Assembly: GCA_003135135.1 (NCBI GenBank) | Contig: PLDK01000041.1 | Coordinates: 1-64,000 of the forward strand | From: Deltaproteobacteria bacterium | GTDB taxonomy: Bacteria; Desulfobacterota; Binatia; Binatales; Binataceae | Length of the DNA: 64,000 nt | Direction: 5' to 3' | Shown: piece after piece, positions 24,702-33,910 of the stretch | Layout of the letters: the number at the start of each line of letters is the position of its first letter | Position numbering within the stretch: the first letter of the stretch is position 1 | Position numbers and translations under genes: made by a program | The notes under the pieces: generated by a model | What the model was told of the DNA's origin: nothing | Seen by the model: only the letters and a program-made list of their open reading frames with translations | Database searches by the model: none

Positions 24702-25607
24702 CTATCCAGCGACCGATCGAACGTCCGCGCTGCCATAGTCAAACTTGCGTTGCGCGACGGGTTTCCAGCGGGAAAGGTCTCTCCCGGTGAGCCGTTCAAG
24801 CTCCTCTATTTCAGGGAGCATCATCGCGCGGATCTCGTCAGCCGATTCCTGGCTGAGCGGCGGGAACTCCTCGACGAAAGGGCGCCGCATGATCTTCCAC
24901 AGCGCGGTACGCTGGCCGAGTTCGATCAGGGGACGCGCGCCATGGCGAGAAACCCAATCGACAGTCTCGACCGTGCGCCGGGCAACCGCGCTGGAGCGGG
25001 CGGCGGCGGGAGCCGAATATACCTTTGCGCTGCCGACCCTGGAGCGATCCAGAGCAATGCGACGCGTTCCGACAAAATCACAGACCGTGTCCAGGTAGCC
25101 TTGCGGATTCGAACTTAGATCTTCATAGAACAGCACCAGCACTCGCGACTTTCCAAAGGTAGCTTGCCATCGCTTGAGGTGAGTCGCGTAGCTGCACAGA
25201 TCCGCGCCGCAGTTGATCTGGAAGCGCCAATATCCGTCGAACGTATCATTGACGGGGCGGCGCTCCGATCGGAGCAGCCGATACAGCGAATACAATCTTG
25301 CGGCCGGCTCGCGAAAGGTGACGATTATTTTGCAGTCGGGAATGTCGCGTTTGATTCTTTCCCGCGCGATCGCATTCGAGAAATAGGTGGGGCCCATCTC
25401 TCCGGCCGGAACATCGGCCGGGTAGTCGCCAAACAGATTGCAGTACCACTCGACGCCGCGATCGTAGCGAACATCAAAAAATCGCGTTTCCTTTTCGCTC
25501 GGCAGACCGATATGACCGGTCAACACCTCGTGCAACCAGGTTGTACCAGTTCGAGGTGGCCCCACATGAACGAAAGTGGGCAGTCGCAATACTTTTCCGT
25601 TACTCAT
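24702..25607 (-). CDS. Sulfotransferase domain protein, 301 aa
   Basis: The PAPS 5'-phosphosulfate loop is VGPPRTGTTWLHEVL near the N-terminus and the 3'-phosphate-binding block is TFREPAARLYSLYRLL, as in NodH/heparan-type sulfotransferases. This would put sulfate on a hydroxyl of the glycan or a lipid. Cytosolic, with no signal peptide. ATG 25607 (MSNGKV) is preferred over an upstream TTG at 25622; neither has a clear RBS. Downstream is the GT2 at 10 nt, upstream the secreted glycosidase-like gene. No PAPS-synthesis gene is present in the window. Confidence 0.88.
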   Translation of the reverse strand: MSNGKVLRLPTFVHVGPPRTGTTWLHEVLTGHIGLPSEKETRFFDVRYDRGVEWYCNLFGDYPADVPAGEMGPTYFSNAIARERIKRDIPDCKIIVTFREPAARLYSLYRLLRSERRPVNDTFDGYWRFQINCGADLCSYATHLKRWQATFGKSRVLVLFYEDLSSNPQGYLDTVCDFVGTRRIALDRSRVGSAKVYSAPAAARSSAVARRTVETVDWVSRHGARPLIELGQRTALWKIMRRPFVEEFPPLSQESADEIRAMMLPEIEELERLTGRDLSRWKPVAQRKFDYGSADVRSVAG

Positions 25608-25688
25608 TTCGTGTGTTTGCAACTATCGGCGGTAGTCGAAAACCATAGCGCACAGCGGATTAGAAACCCAGACGCCCGCGAGAATCCA

Positions 25689-27716
25689 TCAATCTATCTT
25701 GTAAACGTGAGCCTGAAATGGAGCGTAAGTATCTTTGAATCCAGACCCGCCTTGATCCGGCGCAATTGAACGATTCTCGCCTTCCACGGATACCGCGCGA
25801 GCGGGCCGCCGCAACGTGAAGTTTGCAGTGACGCTGTCACCGCTGTGATTGTACGAAATAAGGTAGCGGCTTCCGCCCTTGAGGTCCTTCTCCTTGGTAA
25901 TCACGGTGCCGGTAGCCGAATTTGCTGAGAGCACGGGGCTGTCCGGCGCGATCAGTACCGGCTCAAGCGCGCTGATTCCCTTGGTCACGTTGACCAACTC
26001 GTCGTAGCGCTGCTGGCGAAGCACCGGATCCCGCTTGCCCCAGTCGAGTCCGCGCAGTCCGTATGACCAATAGAAGACTCCGCGCGCTCCTTCGGTGATC
26101 GCCATCCAGCTCATGTCATGGAGCTCCTGCTCGGTGGGGAAGTGCGATAGCCGGTTCTGCCAGAAAAACTGGATCACGGTCCAGACCGGCCGCGCGCCGT
26201 GAACCGCGCCTATCACCTTGCGGGTCAAATCGCCGACGTAGCTCTCAGGGAAGCGCGTGCCGAGAACGTACGGGTCGACGCCGAGTACATCGACAGTGTC
26301 GCGCCAGAACTGATATTCGTTGGGATAATTTTCCACCGCGAAGGTTATGCTGGCCGGGTCATTCTGTTTGATCAGGCCATATTGATGGAATGTCCGCGGT
26401 TGCCGCTCGCTTGCGCACTCGTCACAAGTGTAATAGCCGACGACGCGCGAATCGCCGGCTAATCCTTTAGCGTATTGAGTAATCACCTGGTCCGGGGGAA
26501 CGTTTCCCGCTCGCGCCCATATCGGATACGCGCGCATCTCCGGAAAAAACGCGCTCACCGTCGCCAAGTAGAAGATGCCGAACGGCTCCATCGCCTCGGT
26601 GTAAGGATAGATTACATCCGCGCGGCCGTTGGCGATAAAATAATTTATCATCAGATTGATCGGCGCCTTGGCTATCGCCGTCAATCGCGGAGTATAGACT
26701 TGAGGCCGAAGCCCAAAGCCGGTGGTATCGTACAGGCCGATCACAAATCGCGGGCGCCCGCCCATGTGAATGATATTGTCCGAATCGATCCACGCCTTCA
26801 TTTTGGCGTGCGTCTCGCTGCTGACCTTGACGATCGTGTACGACGATGGCGTGAAGATGCGCTTGTCGCCGGGCCCTTCCAGGTATCCCTGTAGCCGGTA
26901 TTGTCCAGGCGGAAGACTGCCCATGTCGATGGTCGCGACGATAGAGCCGTTGGCCGGCGGCGACAGACGATTAGTCGAAAGCACCTTTCCGCCCGAATCC
27001 GTCACTTCGAGCTTGACGTGAAGCTGCGCCATGGTGGTGTCCGCAGGCGGCTTGACATCGATCGAGACCCGCGCGACCTGGCTCTGGTCGCTGAACATCA
27101 TTCCCCGATAGTTCGGGTACAGCAGATAGGTTTCCAGCGGCGGGGGAAGCTCGGGTTGCAGCAAAAGTTTTCTGAACCATGACGTTCCAGCAACCGGTCC
27201 CACCGTTTCCGCGCGGAAGGAACCGACGCTGCCATCGGCGACCTCGGCGTGCGCTTTCATTACTGGAGACCAGTCAGTCGTACCGACAACCGGCTTGGTC
27301 ATCGCCCATTTGTTGGCAGGGATTTCGATAAGACGGATTCGGCTTCCGCCGAGCCGCTTGGGCACGGTAATGTTAGTTTGAGTTTTTATTTCAGCCGAAA
27401 TCGTGTACAGGCCGGGCGGACATTTCAAAGCATTCTGGGCGAATGGGTACGGCTGGGCGCACGGTTGCTGCAGCCGCAGGCTGGCGGTATCGCCGCTCCC
27501 TTCGAGGCTGAAGCAAGAAGGGTTGAGCGTCCACCCTTGAAGTCCGGAGCGCAGATCTCCGTTGACCAGAAGATTCGGCCCCAAAGTGTACCCCGTTTCC
27601 GGCGCATCGCGGCCTCCGGTAACGATGCCATCACAATGCCCGGAGCCGGCCTGCGTGATCATCGAGAAGCAGACGACCGCCAGTGCAATAGCTACTCGAC
27701 TAGTCAGTCTCAGCAT
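25689..27716 (-). CDS. Secreted glycosidase-like protein with N-terminal carbohydrate-binding-type domain, 675 aa
   Basis: Signal peptide 1-23. Residues about 40-190 look like a CBM_4/9-type jelly roll (NLLVNGDLRSGLQGWTL). A beta-sandwich follows (about 205-300), then a TIM-barrel-like region (about 310-600: FVIGLYDTTGFG, VVGYYTCDECASERQ, VDVLGVDPYVLG, PVWTVIQFFWQ, MSWMAITEGARGVFYWS) and a final beta domain. It is a full-length paralogue of the protein at 39234-41969 but lacks the Thr-rich and ASH tail. D432-E433 are candidate catalytic acids. Where the paralogue has E573 this one has Ser (about 551). Likely acts on the glycan outside the cell; no GH family assigned. Confidence 0.78.
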   Translation of the reverse strand: MLRLTSRVAIALAVVCFSMITQAGSGHCDGIVTGGRDAPETGYTLGPNLLVNGDLRSGLQGWTLNPSCFSLEGSGDTASLRLQQPCAQPYPFAQNALKCPPGLYTISAEIKTQTNITVPKRLGGSRIRLIEIPANKWAMTKPVVGTTDWSPVMKAHAEVADGSVGSFRAETVGPVAGTSWFRKLLLQPELPPPLETYLLYPNYRGMMFSDQSQVARVSIDVKPPADTTMAQLHVKLEVTDSGGKVLSTNRLSPPANGSIVATIDMGSLPPGQYRLQGYLEGPGDKRIFTPSSYTIVKVSSETHAKMKAWIDSDNIIHMGGRPRFVIGLYDTTGFGLRPQVYTPRLTAIAKAPINLMINYFIANGRADVIYPYTEAMEPFGIFYLATVSAFFPEMRAYPIWARAGNVPPDQVITQYAKGLAGDSRVVGYYTCDECASERQPRTFHQYGLIKQNDPASITFAVENYPNEYQFWRDTVDVLGVDPYVLGTRFPESYVGDLTRKVIGAVHGARPVWTVIQFFWQNRLSHFPTEQELHDMSWMAITEGARGVFYWSYGLRGLDWGKRDPVLRQQRYDELVNVTKGISALEPVLIAPDSPVLSANSATGTVITKEKDLKGGSRYLISYNHSGDSVTANFTLRRPARAVSVEGENRSIAPDQGGSGFKDTYAPFQAHVYKID

Positions 27717-27771
27717 AAGCTGATAGTGCCAATGTATAGGTTAGAATACAATTTCAGAATGCAATCATGGA

Positions 27772-28602
27772 TCAGGATGCGGTGGTGGTTGCGATGAGGA
27801 AGAATCGCGCCTCGACGAGCGGCGAGCGTTCCGAGAACGGAATAAAGGCATCGAGCTCCGGACTACTCATCCAGAGATGATACCCAAGCCCGTCGAGCGA
27901 ATCGGTTATGGATTTCACCGATCCGCCAAATTTTTCGAGTCCGCACCCGACATGCATTTCGAAGAAGCAATCCGGGCGATAACGCGAGAGCGTATCGGCC
28001 GCTCCCCGCAGCACTTTCGACTCGAAGCCCTCGACGTCAACAAAGAGAACATCGGGAGGCCCATATCGCCGCGTAAGCTCATCGACGCTGATGCTGGGCA
28101 CGGCGATTTTGCCCCAGGCGCCGCTACCGTCATCGACCTGTCCGTTCGCGCGGCAATTGAATTCAATAGGGTCCGAGGTGTCGGACACTGCCGCATTGAT
28201 CACCTCGACGTTGCCGGCGTCATTCAGGCGGCAATTTCGGATTGCGGCCCCATAGTTATGCGGGCTGGCCTCGACCGCGATCACCTTTCCGGTCGCGCCG
28301 ACAAATTTCGCCAGAATCATCGCGATGAGACATTGAAACGCGCCGCAATCGAACACAGTGGCGCCCCGACGCAGACGATGCTGCGCGAGGAACGACATTT
28401 CGAGCGGATTTTCGGGCGCATCGCGGTCGTACCAGCTCTTTGCGGTCGGATCCGAGATCCACAAATCGAACTGATGGCCCGCCCTCAACCGGCGTACCTG
28501 GTAAGGCCTGAAACGCCGTAGCGCCCAACGATACCTCGCCACCCGGATTCGGTTCGCGACCGCCGGTGGAAGCATTAAATTGGCAGCGCCTCTAAGATTC
28601 AT
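27772..28602 (-). CDS. FkbM family methyltransferase, 276 aa
   Basis: Layout of FkbM O-methyltransferases: DCGAFQCLIAMILA (a variant motif I), GKVIAVEASPHNYGAAIRNC, NVEVINAAVSD, ISVDELTRRYG, LFVDVEGFESKVLRGA. The last block (VDVEGFE, usually DVEGxE) is diagnostic. ATG 28602 is chosen; a TTG at 28644 would add 14 residues. The promoter region is shared with the divergent methyltransferase gene at 28791. Presumably O-methylates a sugar of the surface glycan. Confidence 0.87.
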   Translation of the reverse strand: MNLRGAANLMLPPAVANRIRVARYRWALRRFRPYQVRRLRAGHQFDLWISDPTAKSWYDRDAPENPLEMSFLAQHRLRRGATVFDCGAFQCLIAMILAKFVGATGKVIAVEASPHNYGAAIRNCRLNDAGNVEVINAAVSDTSDPIEFNCRANGQVDDGSGAWGKIAVPSISVDELTRRYGPPDVLFVDVEGFESKVLRGAADTLSRYRPDCFFEMHVGCGLEKFGGSVKSITDSLDGLGYHLWMSSPELDAFIPFSERSPLVEARFFLIATTTAS

Positions 28603-28677
28603 ACCTGTTCTTGACACTGTCGCATTGGCTGGAAACCTCTGCAACCATAGCGCCGCTGCATCGGCGTGATTATTGTC

Positions 28678-28705
28678 TTGACAAATGGTCGCGAGCGGCT
28701 ATTTC
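28678..28705 (+). promoter_or_regulatory. Weak promoter candidate in the divergent spacer
   Basis: A perfect TTGACA (28678-28683), part of a small TTGTC-TT-GACAA inverted repeat, is followed after 16 nt by TATTTC. The spacer 28603-28790 separates divergent methyltransferase genes. The -10 match is poor. Confidence 0.35.
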
Positions 28706-28790
28706 CCCGTGCTTTGGCCAAGCGCCGGCGCCTGCGGGGATCCGGGATTGGGCGAGACGTCGCGCGCCGGAAGGAATTTAAAGGATTTTG

Positions 28791-29603
28791 ATGAGCGAGA
28801 ATCATTCCGTTGGCGGGACCGCCTCGTCCCGAATAGTGCAGACGCTGGATCGATATTTGGGCCGCGGCTCGTACTATTGGCTGAAGGACCGGATTCATCC
28901 GCAGCGCGAATACACCCAGCTTACCTATGCGCGACTAATCGACGAGGTGCTGACTCCACAAACGCGCTGGCTCGACGCCGGCGGCGGCCATAAGATTCTG
29001 GAAGTCACGTCACCGGAAGGCGAACTGGCGATGGTGCGACGGGTCCGGCTGGCCGTGTGCTGCGATCGCGTCCTCGATGCAATCGCGAAGCATCGCAGCA
29101 TTCGCCTTGGCGTCGGAGCCACACTTGACCACCTCCCGTTTCGCGGACAATCGCTGGACTTGATCACCCTGAATAACGTTGCCGAGCATCTCGAGCGGCC
29201 CCGCGAAGTGCTGTCGGAGTTCGCGCGCGTGCTCGCCCCGGGCGGCCGCGTGATCATCCACACCCCAAACGTCTCGAGCTATGCGATGCGCATCGCGGAG
29301 CTGGGGCGGCGCATTTTGCCCAAAGCATTCATCATGAAACTGATTCGCTTCATGGATTTTCGCGAAGAAGAGGACGTGTTTCCGACCTACTACCGCGCCA
29401 ACACCTGCGCTGATCTCGCCGCGGCGGCGGGGCAGGCCGGCCTCTCGACCGAGAAAATGCTGTTGGTACCCGCTCGCCCGTTATTTTATTTCATCGCGCC
29501 GCTGTGCGCTGCCGAACTGGCCGCAAGCCGACTGATGATGCGCCTGGGTGCGGAGCGTTTCGCCGCGAGCGTAATCCTGGCGGTGTTTCGAAAGCCGGCT
29601 TAG
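28791..29603 (+). CDS. Class I SAM-dependent methyltransferase, 270 aa
   Basis: RWLDAGGGHKILEV is a variant motif I, with an acidic AVCCDRVLDAI strand, then LDLITLNNVAEHLERP and FARVLAPGGRVIIHTPNVS. A long C-terminal extension with an amphipathic or hydrophobic segment (LFYFIAPLCAAELAASRLMM) suggests membrane contact. ATG 28791 follows AAGGA. It ends at a TAGCTA palindrome that also supplies the TAG stop of the convergent GNAT gene, so there is no space between the two. Confidence 0.84.
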   Translation: MSENHSVGGTASSRIVQTLDRYLGRGSYYWLKDRIHPQREYTQLTYARLIDEVLTPQTRWLDAGGGHKILEVTSPEGELAMVRRVRLAVCCDRVLDAIAKHRSIRLGVGATLDHLPFRGQSLDLITLNNVAEHLERPREVLSEFARVLAPGGRVIIHTPNVSSYAMRIAELGRRILPKAFIMKLIRFMDFREEEDVFPTYYRANTCADLAAAAGQAGLSTEKMLLVPARPLFYFIAPLCAAELAASRLMMRLGAERFAASVILAVFRKPA

Positions 29604-30200
29604 CTAACCAGCCTTCATTTTCGCAATCGAAAACTTGGGCCCGCCTATTCCGCGGCGACGGACGACGCCGACCTCGTGGAATCCGACCTGGCAAACCGCC
29701 TTCATGGGGGTGGGATTGTTGCTGGCGACAATGGTGAACAGGCGGGGACGTTCGCGCAGTTGCCACTCAGTCGCGAAATACAGCAACGCCCGGTAGAGTC
29801 CGCGGCCGCGGAATTTTTCCATGGTGTATGAGGTGGATAACTCCGCCTCCCCCGGTTCCAACACGATTATCGGGCGCTCGGCCGGATAGTCGTACGCCCA
29901 CACCACGCCTCCCAGTTCCCCGTTGAGCTCGAGCGTTGCGCAGTGCGATGCGCCGCTCGTCTGGTCGCGCCAGAATTCGTTGGGCAGGTCGGTTCGGTTC
30001 TCGCGAGCGCGCTTGAGGCGATCCAAAGCGTCGGCATACATGGCGACGCCGTCGGGTACCGGAAGCGGCTCACGCAGCTCTCCGCGATTGATTACGAAAA
30101 TGTGAAAGTCGAGGAGCCTCAGCAAATCGAGAGCAACGCGTGGCAGATTCAGGATCCCCTCGTCTCGAATCAGGGCGCGAATTGCTGAAAGGCGTGGCAT
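29604..30200 (-). CDS. GNAT family N-acetyltransferase-like protein, 198 aa
   Basis: The C-terminal half has a GNAT core: GELGGVVWAYDY, ELSTSYTMEKFRGRGLYRAL (the R/Q-x-x-G-x-A/L acetyl-CoA loop is KFRGRGLY), TIVASNNPTPMKAVCQVGF and a last strand. The N-terminal 60 residues are helical and not conserved in my view. It could acetylate an amino sugar or a protein. It is convergent with the methyltransferase gene, sharing a TAGCTA stop palindrome. Confidence 0.78.
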   Translation of the reverse strand: MPRLSAIRALIRDEGILNLPRVALDLLRLLDFHIFVINRGELREPLPVPDGVAMYADALDRLKRARENRTDLPNEFWRDQTSGASHCATLELNGELGGVVWAYDYPAERPIIVLEPGEAELSTSYTMEKFRGRGLYRALLYFATEWQLRERPRLFTIVASNNPTPMKAVCQVGFHEVGVVRRRGIGGPKFSIAKMKAG

Positions 30201-30420
30201 GCAGAAATCACTCGAACCGGCGAGTCGTTATTGAGTCAAGCCGGACTTGCCGCGATGCGATTCCGCTGCGGCCAGATACGACTTTCGGCTCCCAAAAGAA
30301 CACCCAACGAATCTTGCTGTATCAAGCGGGCGGACACGAATGCAAATGGCCAATCGTTTGGCGGGCAAAATCACGCAATGAGCCCCCGTCGGAGGCGGCG
30401 ATTTTTCAAATTTGCACAGT
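30201..30420. other. Non-coding spacer before the sugar transferase gene
   Basis: No convincing gene is visible on either strand between the GNAT start and the promoter-like site at 30421. Short open frames here lack ribosome-binding sites and recognisable content. Confidence 0.5.
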
Positions 30421-30450
30421 TTGACAGCAAAGCCGTAACACAGCTAAAAC
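30421..30450 (+). promoter_or_regulatory. Promoter candidate TTGACA-18-TAAAAC
   Basis: A perfect TTGACA (30421-30426) and TAAAAC (30445-30450) at 18-nt spacing, about 105 nt ahead of the initiating sugar transferase. Confidence 0.5.
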
Positions 30451-30556
30451 TGAGAGACTTGGGGCGAAAAGAACGAGCAGTTGACGCTTTAGGGCGGATT
30501 TAGGGGACCGCTGCCCGAAGGCTCGGGACGCTGGAACGACACCGGTGGGGGTCACG

Positions 30557-31993
30557 TTGAATCCGCAAAATAGCAGGGAAGTGGCGGAGCGAATTGCCGA
30601 CGCAATTTGTATTTTCGTCGGCTATCTTCTGGCCACAGAAATCGCCTTGGCGATGCACTGGGGCAGGATTCAGGTATTCCCGCCTGGCGGGGCTTCGGAA
30701 GCGCAATCGCAGTATTCGGCCCTTTTAATCCTCGCGATCCTGTCTTGGCTGACGCTGACCGCATACACGGAAACCTATCGACCCCACCGTACGGAACGCC
30801 TCAATTTCATTGCTAGCAGGCTGATACGAACTTTGCTGATCTGGTCCCTGGTGACCATTGCGGCGATCTTTGTACTGAAATTTGAATTTCTGAGCCGGCA
30901 ATTCACCGGTTATTTCATTGCCGCGTCAGCGGTTCTCATCTTCTTCAGGCAGTTGGGAACCGTGCTTCTGTTGCGCAGCCTGCGCCGCTCCGCGCATAAG
31001 TGGCGGACTGCGGTCGTGATCGGCGACGACCAGGCAACCTGCGAGCACTTCGCGGGACTTCTGACTGCCGCGCATCCCATGGGCTATCAGCGGATAGACG
31101 TTCAGCCGGGGAAGCGGGAGGTGGGTTGCCACGGCAATCGGGCGGAGTCTGGCAGCGGCTGCAAGTGCGCTTCGCTTGGGGAGATTGACGATGTTTACCT
31201 CATCGGCGTGAGCGACGGGGCGGACGGGTCGGCGAGTGCGGGATGCATGCTCACCCTTCTCAAGCAAGGCAAGTCCGTCCACATCGTACCCAGCCTGCTC
31301 GATACGAGGCTGTTCCGCCAGTCGCTCGGCGATATCGCGGGGATTCCGGTGCTTTCCGTAAGCAAGGGTGAGCTGAGCCCCGTTCAGACAGCCGTTAAAC
31401 GCGCAGTCGATTCTGTCGTGTCGGCGCTGTTATTGATCGTTCTGTCGCCTGCGATCGCCGCGGTCGCGGTCGCGGTAAAATTGACCTCGCCGGGGCCCGC
31501 GCTGTTTCGTCAGAGGCGCCTGGGTCTCAATGGAAAACCCTTTACTCTCTATAAATTCCGCACGATGCGCACCGACGCGGAGCAAATCCTGAAGGACTCG
31601 CCGTCGCTGCACGCCAAATACCTGAAAAACAATTTCAAGCTTCCCAAGGGCGAAGATCCGCGCTTCGCTCCGCTCGGAGCATTCCTGCGCGCCACCAGCC
31701 TTGATGAGCTGCCGCAACTGTTCAATGTCTTACTCGGTGAAATGAGCCTGGTCGGGCCGCGCCCGATAGTGCCCCCTGAGGCAGTTCATTACGGCGATTC
31801 AGCGATGCTCTTCATGTCCGCCAAACCAGGGATGACCGGCCATTGGCAGGTCAGCGGCCGCAGCGAGATCGCGGAGTACGAGAAGCGGGTCGAATTGGAC
31901 CTCGAATACATCCGCGACCAGTCATTCGGCAAAGACCTCGAGATATTGCTGCGAACCGTTCCGGCAGTATTGCGGCGCAAGGGCGCCAACTAG
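30557..31993 (+). CDS. Initiating sugar-phosphate transferase (PssY/WbaP-like), 478 aa
   Basis: Four or five N-terminal transmembrane helices with a CoA-binding-like central domain, then the bacterial sugar transferase domain (about 275-478): a membrane-dipping helix [80 protein letters not shown] and [13 protein letters not shown]. It moves a sugar phosphate from a UDP-sugar to undecaprenyl phosphate, the first committed step of the repeat unit. TTG 30557 with GGTGGGGGT upstream is preferred; GTG 30545 is an alternative. It is a long (polytopic) family member. Confidence 0.9.
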   Translation: MNPQNSREVAERIADAICIFVGYLLATEIALAMHWGRIQVFPPGGASEAQSQYSALLILAILSWLTLTAYTETYRPHRTERLNFIASRLIRTLLIWSLVTIAAIFVLKFEFLSRQFTGYFIAASAVLIFFRQLGTVLLLRSLRRSAHKWRTAVVIGDDQATCEHFAGLLTAAHPMGYQRIDVQPGKREVGCHGNRAESGSGCKCASLGEIDDVYLIGVSDGADGSASAGCMLTLLKQGKSVHIVPSLLDTRLFRQSLGDIAGIPVLSVSKGELSPVQTAVKRAVDSVVSALLLIVLSPAIAAVAVAVKLTSPGPALFRQRRLGLNGKPFTLYKFRTMRTDAEQILKDSPSLHAKYLKNNFKLPKGEDPRFAPLGAFLRATSLDELPQLFNVLLGEMSLVGPRPIVPPEAVHYGDSAMLFMSAKPGMTGHWQVSGRSEIAEYEKRVELDLEYIRDQSFGKDLEILLRTVPAVLRRKGAN

Positions 31994-32128
31994 CGGTTGC
32001 GGCGGACTGTCGTCGCCGTAGCAGCCGCGGGCTCTGCTACCGTGGGTTTTCCTGATGCCATTGATTTCGCACCTTTTCCCCGGGTCGCCCGTATGGTAGG
32101 AGTTCTGCTCAAGGGGCTTCGTGCAACT

Positions 32129-32974
32129 ATGATCAAACGATCACTCCGTCAGTCGTGCCTGTTCGCGTGTTTCGTGATAGTTGCCGGATGCTTATCCGCT
32201 GCGCCTTCTTCTCTGGCGGCGGCGCTCCCAGCGCGCATGCCGCGCCGGGTTGCCCTGTATCTTAATCTCCAGAATACGGGACAGACAGTTGCGCTTTCGG
32301 TCGGGGAACAACTGGTCGTGACGCTTCCAATGAAGACCTACAACGACAACTACTGGTATGTGGCCCGCAATTGGGGCGGGGGCCTGAAATTGGTAGCGGG
32401 GCCTGACGAGCGACGCCCGAAGAATTGGCAACCCTCGCGGAGATACACCTCGGAGGTGTTCTACTTCCGTAAGGAGACCCCGGGAACCGCGCATTTGGTG
32501 CTGGAACAGAGCTATTGGTCGAAGCCGATGATTCTCAAGGTGGTCGATCGGCCATTTCCATCGCCTCTGCTGCCTCCGGCTTATCCTCCTGCTTCTGCTC
32601 CTCTGGCTGCTGCATCTTCTAATTCTCCGGTCAGGGAGAGGGTGGTGCTGCGCGGTATCCATTTCGACTTCAACGAGTCGAGGATCCGGTCCGGTGATGC
32701 AGCCGTTCTGGATGAAGACGTTTCAACGCTTAAGGCCAGCCCCAACGTGGCGGTAAACGTCAACGCCTACTGCGACGCGATCGGCGGCGAGGAATACAAC
32801 TTGAAGCTGTCCGATCGACGCGCGGACGCCGTGGTGGATTATCTGGTGAAATCCGGGATTCCGTCGAGCCAGTTGATTCCGCACGGGTACGGCAAGACTG
32901 ACTTCGTCGCCACCAACGACACGGCTGAAGGCCGAGCTCAGAACCGCCGCGTCGAACTGGTGCCTAATCAATAA
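32129..32974 (+). CDS. Chagasin-like inhibitor domain fused to OmpA-type peptidoglycan-binding domain, 281 aa
   Basis: A lipoprotein-type signal peptide ends in VIVAGC. Residues about 45-140 resemble the I42/chagasin cysteine-protease inhibitor fold: GEQLVVTLPMKTYNDNYWYV in place of the NPTTGY loop and VFYFRKETPGTAHLVLEQSY matching the F-x-F...PG-x-A-x-L-x-L-x-Y block. A Pro/Ala linker leads to a complete OmpA_C domain (HFDFNESRIRSGDAAVLDE, NLKLSDRRADAVVDYL, GKTDFVATNDTAEGRAQNRR). It likely tethers an inhibitor-like module to the cell wall in the periplasm. The loop sequence is divergent, so inhibitory activity is uncertain. Confidence 0.78.
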   Translation: MIKRSLRQSCLFACFVIVAGCLSAAPSSLAAALPARMPRRVALYLNLQNTGQTVALSVGEQLVVTLPMKTYNDNYWYVARNWGGGLKLVAGPDERRPKNWQPSRRYTSEVFYFRKETPGTAHLVLEQSYWSKPMILKVVDRPFPSPLLPPAYPPASAPLAAASSNSPVRERVVLRGIHFDFNESRIRSGDAAVLDEDVSTLKASPNVAVNVNAYCDAIGGEEYNLKLSDRRADAVVDYLVKSGIPSSQLIPHGYGKTDFVATNDTAEGRAQNRRVELVPNQ

Positions 32975-33076
32975 GCCGGGCTGAGACTGAAAACGTCTGA
33001 TAACCGGCCGCAGTCCCCTACCGGGTGTTTCGATAGGCGAGGCCCAGGGGATGGTCTCAGGCCGCAATCGCCCGGC
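32975..33076 (+). other. Nested inverted repeats, candidate structured RNA or terminator
   Basis: Starting at the base after the OmpA-fusion stop, helices nest symmetrically: GCCGGG/CCCGGC (32975-32980 with 33071-33076), CTGAGAC/GTCTCAG (32981-32987 with 33054-33060) and TCCCCT/AGGGGA (33014-33019 with 33046-33051). No U-tract follows. No known RNA family fits. Confidence 0.45.
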
Positions 33077-33129
33077 TCGCACCGATGTGATTCTGACAGC
33101 CTCGGGCGTAAGCTGCCGACTGCGATACC

Positions 33130-33909
33130 ATGCCCATAATTGCGCAACACGTTCCGATATATGAGGAAATTTTGGCGTTGCCCGAGGTGGTCGCCGATCC
33201 GGTTCTGTCCTGGGGCGTCACCAAAATTAAGATCCCTGATTTCTTTCGCAAGCCGTGGGCAAAACTGTCGATCCGCGAGAAGCTGATAAAGCTGCACCAT
33301 TGGCTGCTGCACAATCTGCCTTGGACAGTTTCCGCCGAATTCGATCAGCCAGACTTGGGTGCGCTGCTCCGAAAGCGCGGCGTGCAAACCGTCGACATCC
33401 TTGATTGGTACGACAGCCGCGCGAACCTCCGGCTCGATATGAATCAGCCGGTCGCTGCCGAGCTTCACAATCGTTATGGCATGTTCATCGACATCGGCTG
33501 TTTGGAGCACGTTTTCGACACCCGCCAATGCATCGAAAACTGCATGCGCATGGTCGCTCCCGGCGGCCATTATGTTCTCTGCACTCCTGTCAGCGGATAC
33601 GTCGGTCACGGCTTCCATACGTTTGATCCCAAGGGACTCGGCCTCGCGCTGGCCCTGAACGGGTTCGAGGTCGTTTATCAACGCTACACTACAAAAGAGG
33701 GGCGATTTCTGAAGCGCCCCAAGGGCGACACGCTCATCTGGCTGGTCGGGCGCAAGCTGAGCGCAATGGGGGAATTCAAGATTCCGCAGCAGGACTACTG
33801 GTGGGGCGAATTTTTCGGAACCGGTCGGCAGCCGCTAACCCAGCCTGAGAAGGCGCCGTCCGGCGAGGCAGACCAATCCGAGCCGGCGCGCGCGCGCGCC
33901 GCACGCTGA
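33130..33909 (+). CDS. Methyltransferase-like protein lacking a clear SAM motif I, 259 aa
   Basis: The central part reads as the second half of a class I methyltransferase: VDILDWYDSRANLRLDMNQP (acidic region), MFIDIGCLEHVFDTRQCIEN and MRMVAPGGHYVLCTPVSG. The usual glycine-rich E/DxGxGxG motif is absent; the N-terminal 90 residues offer only LSWGVTKI. It may therefore bind SAM differently or be inactive. The acidic-disordered C-terminus (from about 235) is unconserved. It is convergent with the next methyltransferase gene, separated by 1 nt. Confidence 0.72.
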   Translation: MPIIAQHVPIYEEILALPEVVADPVLSWGVTKIKIPDFFRKPWAKLSIREKLIKLHHWLLHNLPWTVSAEFDQPDLGALLRKRGVQTVDILDWYDSRANLRLDMNQPVAAELHNRYGMFIDIGCLEHVFDTRQCIENCMRMVAPGGHYVLCTPVSGYVGHGFHTFDPKGLGLALALNGFEVVYQRYTTKEGRFLKRPKGDTLIWLVGRKLSAMGEFKIPQQDYWWGEFFGTGRQPLTQPEKAPSGEADQSEPARARAAR

Positions 33910-33910
33910 C

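Noticed and set aside
32975-33076. TPP riboswitch
   Set aside because: CTGAGA is present, but the downstream ACCTGAT...CAGCGTAGGGA core is missing, and the neighbours are not thiamine genes.
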